NCBI GenBank assembly: GCA_009760855.2
Contig: WPIO01000078.1
Location: 1,400,501-1,464,500, forward strand
Direction of reading: 5' to 3'
DNA from: Cristatella mucedo
Lineage: Eukaryota; Bryozoa; Phylactolaemata; Cristatellidae
DNA: 64,000 nt
The stretch's first letter is position 1. Every line of letters begins with the position of its first letter. The notes beneath the pieces were generated by a model, which saw nothing but the letters and a program-made list of their open reading frames with translations, did no database searches and was not told where the DNA came from. A program made the position numbers and the translations under genes. Positions 1 through 9,185 of this stretch are shown here, one piece after another.

Positions 1-539
1 AGGAGATTCGCAGTTTCGTGCGCAGGCTGCACGGCTACGTGGGCCTCCTCGCTAAATCAGAGTGCACTTTGGAAGCGGCACCGCGCGGGGCGGCGGCTAG
101 CGTTTTTGCGTTTCCAATTCATTCGATGTGATACAACTGTGTTTCTTTTTCCATCTTCTGACCGAGCTCGAGCGGCGTCTCCGACGGCGAGCTTTCGCTT
201 ACCATCGCTGCCAAGTAAATTCCTTTCTCTACACAAGCCGCTCCCAGCGAAGCCAAATGTAAATGCCAATGCGTCTCGCTGCGCCCGTCCACGCCGCCCT
301 CTGCGATGCGAATGGTCACACGACGCGCGCCGTACTAAGTCCTCCCGTAACAGCACGGAGCGGCGTCTCCTTAGCGGTTTACCCGTTCTGGCACACTTCA
401 AGCCAGCTTCATTAAAGAGCGACTGCAACTGCACGGTTTTCTCTCTCGCATCTTTTCCCCGTCGTCGTCTACAGCTTCCGCTGAGCGATGAGTACGGTTT
501 GGATTGTCCCCGGTAGAGCACGTACTAGGTCATCCACCT
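1..539. other. Left-edge intron DNA of gene A, no recognised gene
   Basis: This stretch lies downstream of exon E2 of the minus-strand SCARB gene A and upstream of its unseen E3, so it should be intron. It is fairly GC-rich and has overlapping open frames on both strands (106-516 plus, 57-521 minus). They are rich in Arg, Ser and Ala, resemble no family I know, and shadow each other. I looked for SCARB E3 here and did not see it. Confidence 0.5.
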
Positions 540-815
540 AAAAACACACCTATTTAGGACAGCATTTAGTGGGTCCCTGTGATTCGTCCTTCATGTGCCT
601 ATGCGTGCTGACACTGTGCATGCTGCCACTAACCACATTTGCATGCTGACCCTGTGTCACCCCTAACCATATTATTCATTTCGTTTGTTTTTCAAGCATG
701 ATTTTACTTACCATTCAATTGCATTTCACTTTACAGCAAATGTAAAGCGCCTAGAGAGAGATTAAGTTCTCTGAGGGCGCTTTATCAAGTGAATTATTAT
801 TATTATTATTATCCA
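540..815 (+). mobile_element. LINE family B, 3'-end fragment
   Basis: This is a 5'-truncated LINE 3' untranslated end. It carries the family blocks in order: a segment near 560 (AGCATTTAGTGGGTCCC), the TGCATGCTGCCACTAACC block, and the terminal block AAGCGCCTAGAGAGAGATTA followed by TCTCTGAGGGCGCTTTATC and (ATT)n at 795-813. The same order occurs at 42610-42820 and 45720-45925 and, inverted, at 22035-22330 and 56455-56950. No coding sequence remains. Confidence 0.9.
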
Positions 816-1530
816 CCAAGTGACCTTGACGACCTATCTTCACGGCGGAGCAGGCTCGAGTTCAACGCGTGATACCAGACAGGCGCGCTTCGCTGCGAGT
901 GAGTTCAGACCGTGCCTTACCTTTTGACGACTGCTGAACTACATAGACACACTGACGACATTAACGCCTCGGTGCGAATATTCCACCGCTCTTCGTCCGC
1001 AAACCGTCGTCACTGAAGTGCATGCCTCCGCGCTAATGCTGCCGTCGTTTGTCAAAAGTCGGTACCCTTCGCCGAGTTTCGCCACTTTAACGAGACACCG
1101 CTTCAGAGGCCAAGGGGCAGTCATGTGGCTAGGGAGGTTTTGGACTACCGGAAGAGACTTCTGGGAAGCCACGTGCCTTCCGCCACACCAATTTAGCCCG
1201 TAAACGCCTGGTAAACCATCGCTGCTGTGGTGGTGGTGGCGACCGCATAACCGGTGGAGGAGCAACGACGCGCACAGCGAGCAGCTCTCAAGGTCGGGAG
1301 GAGAACATTGGGCCGACAGTTTTGACTCGCTTCTACTGATGGGCGCTTCGACTGCATTTTTCTTAGCCGCTGCTGCAAAAACGTCATTGCGCTAGCGCGA
1401 CACCTGGTCCTTTCTCGTACGGTCGCTCGCGTCGGCGCTGGACACGCTGGTAGACTGAAAACGCGCTACGTTCACTGACCGCTGTGCGTCTAGTCACACT
1501 TTTTAGTTCAGGCCACAATGCCTCCAGTTC
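816..1530. other. Unassigned intron DNA
   Basis: I recognise no gene or repeat here. There is a short TGG/GTG-rich run near 1223-1245. Short open frames on both strands have no family resemblance. It should be part of intron 2 of gene A. Confidence 0.4.
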
Positions 1531-1534
1531 CTCG

Positions 1535-1745
1535 CAGCATTGCAGCGCTTCGCACTGCATTGCAGCGCTCCGCACAGCATTCCATCGCGCCCCGCACAGC
1601 CTTGCATCGTGCCCCGCACAGCCTTGCATCGCGCCTCGCACAGCCTTGCATCGCGCCCCCGCACAGCCTCGCATCGCCCCGCACAGCATCGCAGCGCCCC
1701 GCACAGCATCGAAGCGCCCCGCACAGCATTGCAGCGCTCGCGCGG
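1535..1745. repeat. Minisatellite, 20-23 bp unit
   Basis: About nine or ten imperfect tandem copies of a unit like CCCCGCACAGCATTGCAGCG. Unit length drifts: 22 bp copies (with CCTTGCATCG) in the middle, one of 23 bp, and 20 bp copies at the right end. All six frames stay largely open through it, so the Arg/Ala/Cys-rich frames of 80-170 codons here are repeat artefacts. Confidence 0.92.
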
Positions 1746-2112
1746 TCGCATTGGCGTAGACTTTGCTTACGCCAGACGAAGCGGCTGCTTCGGTGGAGAA
1801 CTACGCGGCGGCTGCGCCCGCCGCAGGCTGCACTCTTTGCGAGTGGCAGCGCTTTTCCTCCGCCGGACGTAGCCAGACTGAACGCGCCAGAACGAGGCTT
1901 CACCACGCACATCCGCTCGCAGCGATTCACTGGTGCGTCTGAGCAATCAAGACTGAATGCTCCCCCCCCCCCCAGATCATTCAGCATCGGCCACTTTTCG
2001 TTGCTTACAACCCGACGGGCAGGCATTGCTGTCTGAAGTAGGCTTGGGCGTGTTGTGTGTGTAGTCTCGCGGCGTAGCGTCCCGCATTACCAAAGCGCAG
2101 GTGACAAAGCCT
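1746..2112. other. Unassigned intron DNA
   Basis: No gene or repeat family recognised. A run of 12 C residues sits near 1962-1973. Confidence 0.4.
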
Positions 2113-2240
2113 CAACAAAATTATAATTCATTTGTACAGCACCCTAAGAGAACTTCAGATGTACCTCGGGGCTCAAGTCCACCACCTCAGCCAGACCTTC
2201 GTCTCGGCGAGCACCGTAACCACTGGACCATTCAAAGACT
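2113..2240 (-). mobile_element. SINE2 copy (tRNA head, LINE-like tail)
   Basis: On the minus strand it reads a tRNA-like box A region (TGGTTACGGTGCTCGC), then GAGGTGG and a degenerate box B (GGACTTGAGCCCC), then GAGG and the tail ending AGTTCTCTTAGGGTGCTG. It matches the better copies at 42265-42400 and 44190-44320. The middle of the tail (AGCGCCTGAATAGAG) is missing, so this copy is internally deleted. Confidence 0.8.
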
Positions 2241-2564
2241 CATTCCTACGGCCCGCACTGGACTGCATTTCAATCGCGTAAAATAATGCTGTGCACTTGT
2301 GCCATCTCTGCGGTAATTTTAAAGCGCACATTGATTTTGATTATTGGCCTCTGAGCACCCAATACTGCATGTTCATCTGCTGCGCCCGATCGGGCAGACG
2401 GGATCGGGAGATCGGCAGGTTAGTTAGGTTCCCGTCAGTAACACGGCAGCACTGCAAGCATTGCAAGAGAGTTATTTCAAGATGCAAATTTCTATGTATC
2501 CGATACAAATCGATTGGCAGAAAATAATGGAAACCCGCAGCCATAATTACCCGTCGTCACTTAC

Positions 2565-2731
2565 AAGTAAGTAAAAGGTCCTCTCTGAATTAGCGAAGGC
2601 TGCGAGCCAAAAGCGACTATCTCTTCGGCGTTCAGGACGTCGAATATCCAAAACTGGAGATGCTCTGAAGCATCGTGGATAGGATCCACCCAGCTGTTGT
2701 ATATGTCACTGCCATTTTGCAACGGGAGGAT
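2565..2731 (-). CDS. SCARB/CD36-family gene A, coding exon E2
   Basis: This exon encodes 55 complete codons plus two bases of the start of the CD36-family ectodomain. It begins ILPLQNGSDIYNSW, has the family core FWIFDVLNAEE, and ends RGPFTY, the segment after the first membrane span in all CD36/SCARB proteins. The acceptor is CTGTTGCAG and the donor is GTAAGTG; it enters in phase 0 and leaves with two bases over. Length and phases equal E2 of gene B (58612-58778), and 44 of 55 residues match, so the genes are tandem paralogues. E1 of this gene is at 7623-7745; later exons are beyond the left edge. No stop or frameshift is present, so the exon looks functional. The family binds lipids or lipoproteins at plasma or lysosomal membranes; the ligand here is unknown. 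Confidence 0.95.
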
Positions 2732-3270
2732 CTGCAACAGAAGTTTCGCTTAGCAGGACTTCGTGCGCACAGTACGAGACCTGCTATTTAATATAATAGA
2801 GAAGTAAATTGTTGCTGATAAAATTGTCATTTATTTAGCGGCATACTTTACGAGCGTTGACAGGTGTCAGCCCATTTCCAGGGGCAATACAGGATTGCCT
2901 GCAGCAAGAGTCGACCCCGCGACCTAGCTGGAGTAGAGCGTTGAGTAAGTAAGTAAGAGTAAGCGTAGAGTAAGACCCATTTAGTCCCTGCGGCTTAGTT
3001 GGGTCATACTATACGAAAGGACTCTTGCATGCCTTCGCTTGATCGAAAAGTAAAGCTTTCATTTCATTCTGAAGTCTAATTCGATACTAACGGAAAGTCT
3101 ACTGAGTATTCATGTCAAAAATGGGCTCGCGTAAGCAGCAAATAAAGATCGAAAGTGCGACGCGACATAAAATGCGAGGCAGCACTGCTCGATTTGTCGC
3201 GGCTGTGGTCAGCGGTTCCCCATCACATTTTCGCGCACGGCCGTCCGTCGGTGCAGCGGCCAGAGCTGTT
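2732..3270. other. Intron 1 of gene A, left part
   Basis: Mostly unassigned. A stretch near 2820-2945 (GGATTGCCTGCAGCAAGAG, then CCCCGCGACCT) resembles a decayed minus-strand SINE1 head but is too diverged to be sure. TAAGTAAGTAAGAG at 2945-2958 is a short simple repeat. No exon was seen. Confidence 0.4.
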
Positions 3271-3274
3271 TTGG

Positions 3275-3405
3275 GTCCGGCGGTAAAGGTGCAGCTCGCC
3301 CCAACCAACAACCAATCAACCCTAAGGTCTGGCCGAGGTCGTGGGCTCGAGCCCCGAGGCACATGCGAAGCGCCTGAATAGACATTAGGTTATCTTAGAA
3401 CGCTA
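3275..3405 (+). mobile_element. SINE2 copy
   Basis: Reads AAAGGTGCAGCTCGCCCC, then GGTCTGGCCGAGGTCG, a strong box B (GGGCTCGAGCCCC), GAGGCACATGCGAAGCGCC and TGAATAGACATTAGG. It lines up with the reverse complement of 42265-42400 apart from a small insertion in the head. The tail corresponds to the LINE B terminal block. Confidence 0.85.
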
Positions 3406-3699
3406 TGCACATGAATTACATATATTTGCAACGAGATATCTCCGGGCTGCTGCGGGCTCCCTGCAGCCGCAGCACGAGTACAGCTCAAAAGTTCCTCGCA
3501 CGTCACTTCCGCCGCGCAAACGCGAAGCTGAGATTGAGCGCTGTAATCCAGAGAAAGACTCGCTGCGAGACGTGCACAGCAGCTACCTTCAACTCGCGAA
3601 TACCCACATAACCTGCGAGCGACAGCAAGCAAACGATGCGGCGCAATAGGCCGGCAATTGGCAACAGTTGCTGGCGCATCCGTTGCAAAGAACTTGAGT

Positions 3700-3870
3700 G
3701 GATTTGACCATCTACTTCATGCACAGCGGCAGCAGAAGAGCCTAAGGCCTGAGGCTATCACCGCCACTAGCAGAGGGCAATAGAGATTCGCTAGGTGCAG
3801 GACTCAGACCTACGACCTGGGTCGCGAAGAGCAAGTGCCTTACCCTTAGACTGAGCCGCTAACTAGCCTG
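3700..3870 (-). mobile_element. SINE1 copy
   Basis: On the minus strand it reads a tRNA-like head (GCTCAGTCTAAGGGTAAGG, then GCTCTTCGCGACCCAGGTCG), a weak box B, then ATTGCCCTCTGCTAGTGGCGG, TGATAGCC and GGCTCTTCTGC. The order matches the copies at 25255-25425, 32525-32690 and 49405-49562. The box B has drifted from the consensus. Confidence 0.75.
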
Positions 3871-3874
3871 CGTC

Positions 3875-5180
3875 GCACTGACCACGCCCCTCGCACAGTT
3901 GGGTCTATGTGGTGCTCGAAGCTGTGTACTTGCTTCCTCGGAAGAGAGATCAGTCGCCACGTCAACCGACGCAGCACGCTCGACGGCCCAGCGGACATTT
4001 TAGCAGCCGGGCTGTCGGTGAGCTGGCCTCCGCCCCTGATACGCTAATACTTATCGAAAACGCCAGCGACTACAGCGGGTGAGCTAGGACGGACGCTAAA
4101 GCTACTTTTCGCGATAACGAGATGGCAACTGTAGAAAGGTAGACAAATTACGAAAAAGCGATGCCAAAACCGCTGAGATCTTGTGCGTAGCTCGCACGCG
4201 TTTCACTAAGAAGTTGTGCAGCGGTGTAAGATAGGGGTAGAGCAGCACTGGCGCAACAGACTCGGTGGCTAAAACGACGAAACTATGAATCTGCTTCACT
4301 TCCGGCGGACCATCCATTTAGGGCTGACTCATCGCAGCAAGTCGCAGCGGCTAACAGAAGAGAGGTGGCACAGTGAGCATGCACGCGGTGCGTGTTCGCG
4401 AAGCGCGGTTGCTGTGCTGTGCTCCGAGGCGAGCAGCAGCAGCAGCAGGCGCTGCTGCTGAGCAGGTGCGCGCCGAAGCGGAATCGCCGAAAAGCTCGAC
4501 AGGAAGCGCGATCGCCGGGCCACGCCCAAGTATGCAGCGCTCGCTGAGAAACGCGGTCGTGAATACGGAAAGAAACCAGATTCCACATCCGGCGCGCGTT
4601 GGTGACAGTCGCAGACCGCTCTGCGGCAGGAGATAGTGGGAGGCTGAACGGATGAACTACTGGCCGCGCGAACTTTGCTGCGCATCAGGACAGAAAAAGC
4701 GCAGGTCATGCGCACCGAAAGATGCCGCTTGGGCTTCTAGCTTTGGCCACAGAAAGTTCTCCAGCGTAGTGCTCTCTTATTCCTCGCGGCTTCCTGGAGC
4801 TGCAGGCCGAGGCGCGCCCGCTGATTGCACAGGACCAAAGTGCAGGCACTGCGAGAAAGCCGACGAAGTGCACTTGCCGTCTGCTTAAGTTCAGCCGGTT
4901 GCGTCTCGATCCTGCCGTTGGCCTTGATAAAACGAGAAACCCGTTATCTAGGGAACCCCCGGTTGGAGTTGAATCGCTAAAGTGTTTGCATCGTAACGCG
5001 AACTCTGCTCGTCTCGAGATTAAAGTCTCTTCGCGCGCGAGCGCCATCGAAGCGCGCCGGAAGCTGCGAGTGAGGGCAAGCCATCGACGTCGCCCGCCAG
5101 CCGATGCACGGCCAACTGGATCCGCTGCGGCTACTACTGACGCGCCACGACCGAGGTCGCAGCTTTGAATCGTGCGACGG
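3875..5180. other. GC-rich intron DNA with no recognised gene
   Basis: From about 4300 the sequence becomes GC- and CpG-rich, with a CAG/CTG-rich patch at 4428-4465. Open frames of 70-130 codons occur on both strands (for example 4329-4715 minus and 4373-4636 plus), but they are Arg/Ala/Ser-rich shadows of base composition with no family resemblance. A SCARB exon was not found here. Confidence 0.4.
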
Positions 5181-5184
5181 GCGA

Positions 5185-5310
5185 TCCTGTATTGCCAACG
5201 GCGGCGATAGCCGTCGCTATCGCGGCGGCTTTAGCTATCGCGGAGGCGATAGCCGTCAAGGCTCTTCTGCCGCTATGCAAAAGAGGCTGCTGAATCGGCT
5301 AATACTATCC
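5185..5310 (+). mobile_element. SINE1 body fragment with internal expansion
   Basis: Contains GATCCTGTATTGCC, then CGATAGCCGTCAAGGCTCTT, then CAAAAGAGGCTGCTGAATC, the 3' half of SINE1 as seen at 25330-25420. Between these is an expansion of GCTATCGCGG/GGCGATAGCC units (about 5205-5255) that forms overlapping inverted repeats. The tRNA-like head is not recognisable. Confidence 0.75.
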
Positions 5311-5540
5311 TGCCAGGCAGCGGTACGGCCGCGTAGCGTTCTAATTCGCCCCGCCCTGCCCTTAAATAGCCCCCGCCATGACCCGGCGGCTCTCATTCTC
5401 TCTTTCAGGTCAATGCATGCGGGCTAATACGCCACGGTCCAAGACTTAAAGTCCGAGGGCGTTCGGTTACGGGGGCCGAGCTGGCCCTGGGTTGCAACGC
5501 TTCAGCGCGCCGCCTCGTGGCCACTAGCCGCCCGCGGCGC

Positions 5541-5578
5541 TCAGCCCAGCCGGCCCGCTTGCGAGCCGGCTGGGCTGA
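5541..5578. repeat. Perfect 14-bp inverted repeat, 10-nt loop
   Basis: The arms TCAGCCCAGCCGGC (5541-5554) and GCCGGCTGGGCTGA (5565-5578) are exact reverse complements around a 10-base spacer. It lies in the GC-rich intron 1 of gene A. A TTAAATA motif occurs about 180 bases to the left (near 5364). There is no T-tract, so it does not look like a terminator; the role is unknown. Confidence 0.85.
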
Positions 5579-5599
5579 ACGCTCTAAGCGTCGTCAGCC

Positions 5600-6690
5600 C
5601 GGCAGCGCCGTCGGAAGCAGGCTGAGCAGGCGGAAGCAGGTTGGGCAGGTGGAAGCCTCGAGCGGCGAGGTCGCGATCCCCCAGTAGAGGGCGGCGGCGG
5701 CGCAATGCCGAGGCACAAGCGAGCTAGGCGACGGGGAAGCGGCTAGATCGCCGCAATGGAAGAGCCATTGCAAAGCCGCCCGTTGCGTGTACGACGCTGA
5801 GCGCTACAATGCGCATGCGCTCAGCTGCTACTCCTGCTGCAATCTCTTTCGGGCCGTTGACGCCACGCTCGTGGCGGCGCTAGTCGTTGCCGACGCGTGG
5901 AAAATACCGGTGACGACGACGCTGCTGGCCACGAGTTAGCAGCAGCAGCGCAGCAGCTAGCACTCTCAGCACTAAGCCCGAAGTGACGGCCGGCACTTCC
6001 CGCACTTAACAGCATCCACTCGGCGTAGCTGACTTTTAATAGTAGACACTTAAACCACCGGAAGGAGGCTATAGCGACTGACATGCTGAATAACTGCATT
6101 ATAGACATTTAATCATACATTTCGGCTGATTTCCCTAAACCAAGCGATAATATAACCGAAGTCGCACTGGTAGGACACCACAAGAGTACAGCTGGACTGG
6201 AGGACTTTTTGCATGTAATTAGCGATTCTTTATTGGGACCTTCGTCATTCACGCTGAATTTAGGTGACCTCATTCTAAATGTTTACGTTGTTGATGGCTG
6301 GCGACGGAAGCTTTCGTTCCGCAGGTCCCAGGCTGTAGAATTCACTTAAAAACTTTTTTTGGTTCTCTTTGGATGTATACAAACATCTGCCAGCGAGTTG
6401 TAGTGGCCTTGCTTGGAGAGAGCTGGCGGGCTAGCTATGCACAACCAGAGCTAGAGACGGCTGTAACAAGTCCGTTAACCAGCTCAGACGCGGCAGGCGA
6501 CGACTGGACGTGGAGGCCAGCTGAACCCGCCATTTCGCTGGCCAGCCCGTCCGAGATAATCCGTTCTGCATCACTGGCTTCGCGAGAGCGGCCCTATTCA
6601 TAGACAGAGCGAGTTCGAGAGCTCGCAACCCAGCGCTCGGCTGCCCGGGCTTTTAGCGCCCGCCCTCCATCCCGGCACTGCTGCAAGCCA
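5600..6690. other. Unassigned intron 1 DNA of gene A
   Basis: GC-rich at both ends and AT-richer at about 6000-6370. No exon, tRNA or recognised repeat was seen. The minus frame at 5821-6108 has no family resemblance. Confidence 0.4.
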
Positions 6691-6699
6691 GCGCCGCTG

Positions 6700-6985
6700 C
6701 GTCACGACCCGCTCGCTTGAGCACGGCTGCGGCGTTGGCGCCCTCGCGCTGCCGCGCTCCGCGCGGCGCGGCGCGGCGCCCGCACGCGCGCTGCCCTCAC
6801 CTTGGCTACTTCGGAGCCAGTGCTGCCGCCATGCGATAGCTTAGCCGGCTAACGGTGCCGAGGGCGTGCGCGCGGTAGCGCCAGAAAACGACGGCACGTC
6901 GGCCCTTTGGAACGAGGCAACGAGCCCCAGACTAAACGAAGTCCGCGCTCGGCGCTCGGCTCGTGCCGCTCGCGAACTTATCCTC
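6700..6985 (-). repeat. Tandem-duplication copy 1 of the gene A first-exon region
   Basis: This segment is homologous to about 7565-7880, which holds the intact E1 of gene A. Shared blocks include CACCTTGGCTACTTCGGAG, CCGCCATGCGAT, TAGCCGGCTAA, GTGCCGAGGGCGTG, CCAGACTAAACGAA and GCTCGGCTCGTGCCGC. Copies are offset by about 0.9 kb in the same orientation. Divergence is visible but moderate, so the duplication is neither brand new nor very old. Confidence 0.85.
6801..6832 (-). pseudogene. Dead duplicate of SCARB exon E1 (91-bp internal deletion)
   Basis: On the minus strand it starts ATGGCGGCAGCACTGGCTCC, parallel to the intact E1, then jumps straight to GAAGTAGCCAAG and the donor GTGAGG. The intact exon is 123 bp and this is 32 bp, so 91 bp are missing. 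The missing segment in the intact exon is bounded by two copies of CTCCGAAG, one of which remains here, the usual footprint of deletion between short direct repeats. The frame becomes M-A-A-A-L-A-P-K-stop, with the whole membrane anchor lost. Confidence 0.92.
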
Positions 6986-7564
6986 GGGTCGAGCGGCCGC
7001 CGGCGGGTCGCAGGAGAGGCGCGGCGGGCGAGCGGGTGGTGGAGGAGCGGCAGCGCATCTGTGGCGATAGACGCCCCCCTCGGCGCAGTAACCGACGCGC
7101 GGCGCGGTCTCGGCGCCCCCGTGTCATCGTCGCTCTGCGCGGCCCTTCGGGCCTTCGATTAGAATGTCGCGTTCGAGCACAGGCGCTCCGCGCGCCGCTA
7201 GGCGATCGCCGACGGCGCTCTCGACGCAGCGGACGCGCACTGAGCCGAGCAGCGTTCGCGCGCCCGCGGCGACAGGCCCCCGGAGCCACGCGAAGCCAGG
7301 CGGGAAGCCCCTATCAAGAAAGCGGCTTCCAGCGCGCAGATGCCGAAGCGGCAGCTACTTGCTTTCCGCTTCCACCGCCACAGCCGAGTACGCGCGTTGC
7401 CGTCGAAGCTCTGCTGGCTGGACGATTGGACACGCTTTGTAGACTCACTCCGCGGGCGCAAACACAAAGGGAACAATTGAACTATAGTTTCCCCAGCTAC
7501 CGAAGACGCGCTCGTCACGGGCACCCGAAACCACGACGCGGTTGAAGCCGCGGTCGAAGACGGC

Positions 7565-7880
7565 TGCGCGACCCGCTCGCTAGAGCGCGGCGGTGGCGAT
7601 GGGGCGCGCGCGCTATCCTCACCTTGGCTACTTCGGAGTGCAGTATCGTTTTGATGGCGTAGGGCATGCCGATGCCGAAGGCCAGCGCCGCGAGCCCGAG
7701 CGCGGCCGCGGCCCAGACCTTCTTCGGAGCCAGTACGGCCGCCATGCGATCGTCTAGCCGGCTAAATGTGCCGAGGGCGTGAGAGCGGTAGCGCTAGAAA
7801 ACAGCAGCCCGTCGGCCTTTGGAGCGTAGCAATGAGCGCCAGACTAAACGAAAGCCGCGCGCTCGGCTCGTGCCGCGCAA
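7565..7880 (-). repeat. Tandem-duplication copy 2 (contains intact E1)
   Basis: Partner of 6700-6985. It holds the functional-looking first exon and about 135 bp upstream of its ATG that is shared with copy 1, so any core promoter here was probably duplicated with the exon. Confidence 0.85.
7623..7745 (-). CDS. SCARB/CD36-family gene A, first coding exon E1
   Basis: Encodes 41 residues: MAAVLAPKKVW, then a hydrophobic span rich in Ala, Leu and Gly (about residues 11-31, ending FGIGMPYAI), then KTILHSEVAK before the donor GTGAGG in phase 0. A short basic cytoplasmic stub, one membrane span and a polar exit is the standard N-terminus of CD36/SCARB proteins, which have two anchors. The phase fits E2 at 2565-2731 across a 4.9-kb intron. 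The start is chosen because it is the only ATG before the span and gives a family-like 8-residue stub. The exon is GC-rich with strong Ala/Gly codon bias, like the surrounding CpG-rich DNA. A dead duplicate lies 0.8 kb downstream at 6801-6832. Confidence 0.9.
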
Positions 7881-8985
7881 GAGGTTACCTACGGGTGAAG
7901 CTGCCGCCGTGGGTCACGCCCTACCGACGAGCGGCGCCGGGCTAGATGCGGGTGACGTAGAGGCCCGCGGCGGCTTTGGCTTACTCGCGCGGCGCAGCCT
8001 CGGCGCACATTGACTTTGTTGCCAAGCGCGACGGTTCATTCATGCCTTCGCCTCGACTTTCGGCCCTCGCGACGGAGCGGACGCACGCTGCGCGTAGTCG
8101 TACTCCGGCTGAAAACCCTCTGGCCGCAGCGTTCAGCTCCGGAGTCCTGAGCGCCATTTGCCAAATCCCTCCCGGGGCATTCTAATCGCCCAATTGAAAC
8201 TCGGTTCCTCCTCCGCTCTAGAATCGCTCAGCTGCAAGGCGTGGGCGAATGGAGGCCCGGGTGTCTCGACTTCCTACCCGCGTGTCCCCCGGGCGCCCCG
8301 CCGCCTCCCCCACCCTCACCCCTTCCGTGCATCGGCGATCGTCCGATGCATCTAGAGCTCACTGCTGCTCCGACCACCAGCCTATCAGCGTGGCGGCGGC
8401 GGCGCTCGTGCTTCTGTAGCACGTGGGATACGGGAAAGGCTGCACGATGCCTGCACGATGCCGCCAAGGAGAGGCGCGCCGGCGGCAGCCTTCAACGACG
8501 CGCAGCCGCTCAGCGAGCCGCCGCCCTCAGGCTGCGGCTCGGCACGTCTTTCAAAGATGGCTTCGCTTTCGCCCTAGCACCGCACGCCGACATTGTGATG
8601 AAAAGCCTAGTGAGAAACTCGGAAAACCCTGCCGATGCCAGTGGTCGAAGGTGCGACTGGACAGATCCTATTGCGTCTCTACGCCTGGAGAGCTGTCTGT
8701 TGATCCTACAGCGTCCAATTTCAACTGGCGTCGTCGGGGGGGGCTGCGCCTCCGTCCGCCCACCAACCTTTGGCGGGCGATGCAATCGATCAATTCCTGT
8801 GCTGTAAGCGTAAGTACTGGTCCTCCAGTGAGGCCTAGCGTTCCGCATTTATCTGTAGACCTTGTGGGCTTGTGCACTGGCGACGTTAACGCTGCTCATC
8901 GTGCACAATCGTTGGATGATGTAGTGCAAAGTTTTCGGAACACGGTATGCGGCTCAAGATCAACGCGGAGCACGGCCGTTAACAA
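7746..8985 (-). promoter_or_regulatory. CpG-rich region upstream of gene A (probable promoter)
   Basis: The GC- and CpG-rich block continues for about 1 kb upstream of the E1 ATG. Such blocks commonly cover animal promoters; I see no TATA box at a convincing distance. The long plus-strand frames here (8241-8807 and 8423-9106) are Arg/Pro/Ala-rich, overlap each other and run into an AAT repeat, so I do not call them genes. The region beyond 7880 is not duplicated. Confidence 0.4.
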
Positions 8986-8989
8986 GAGA

Positions 8990-8990
8990 C

Positions 8991-9021
<31 letters not shown>

Positions 9022-9185
9022 ATTTGTATGGAGCCCTCAGAGAAATAATCTCTCAGTGGTTACTTTGGTTACTTTACTTTGCTTCCAAAGAAGCACGGAC
9101 AAATAGTTATTGGAAGCATGCTCAATGACAACAAGTTTAACATGATTAGAGGTGACGTGAACAGGGTCAGCATGCAAATATGGTT
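8990..9185 (-). mobile_element. LINE family B, 3'-end fragment
   Basis: Begins with (AAT)n at 8992-9020, then GCCCTCAGAGAAATAATCTC, then the minus-strand family blocks TTAGAGGTGACGTGAACAGG and TCAGCATGCAAATATGG. It abuts the 3' end of a family A LINE at 9186, so one inserted next to the other. Confidence 0.85.

Noticed and set aside
1535-1745. Short regularly spaced repeats as a CRISPR-like array
   Set aside because: Units are contiguous with no unique spacers, and the DNA is animal nuclear.
1384-2036. Several overlapping frames up to 172 codons on both strands
   Set aside because: The minisatellite keeps all frames open; no family resemblance.
6907-7545. 212-codon Arg/Ala-rich plus-strand frame near gene A E1
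   Set aside because: GC-rich DNA has few stops, and several other frames overlap it on both strands; it adjoins the real E1 on the opposite strand.
8241-9106. Two overlapping plus frames of 188 and 227 codons
   Set aside because: They overlap each other in different phases, are Arg/Pro/Ala-rich, and the longer one runs through an (AAT)n LINE tail giving poly-Asn.
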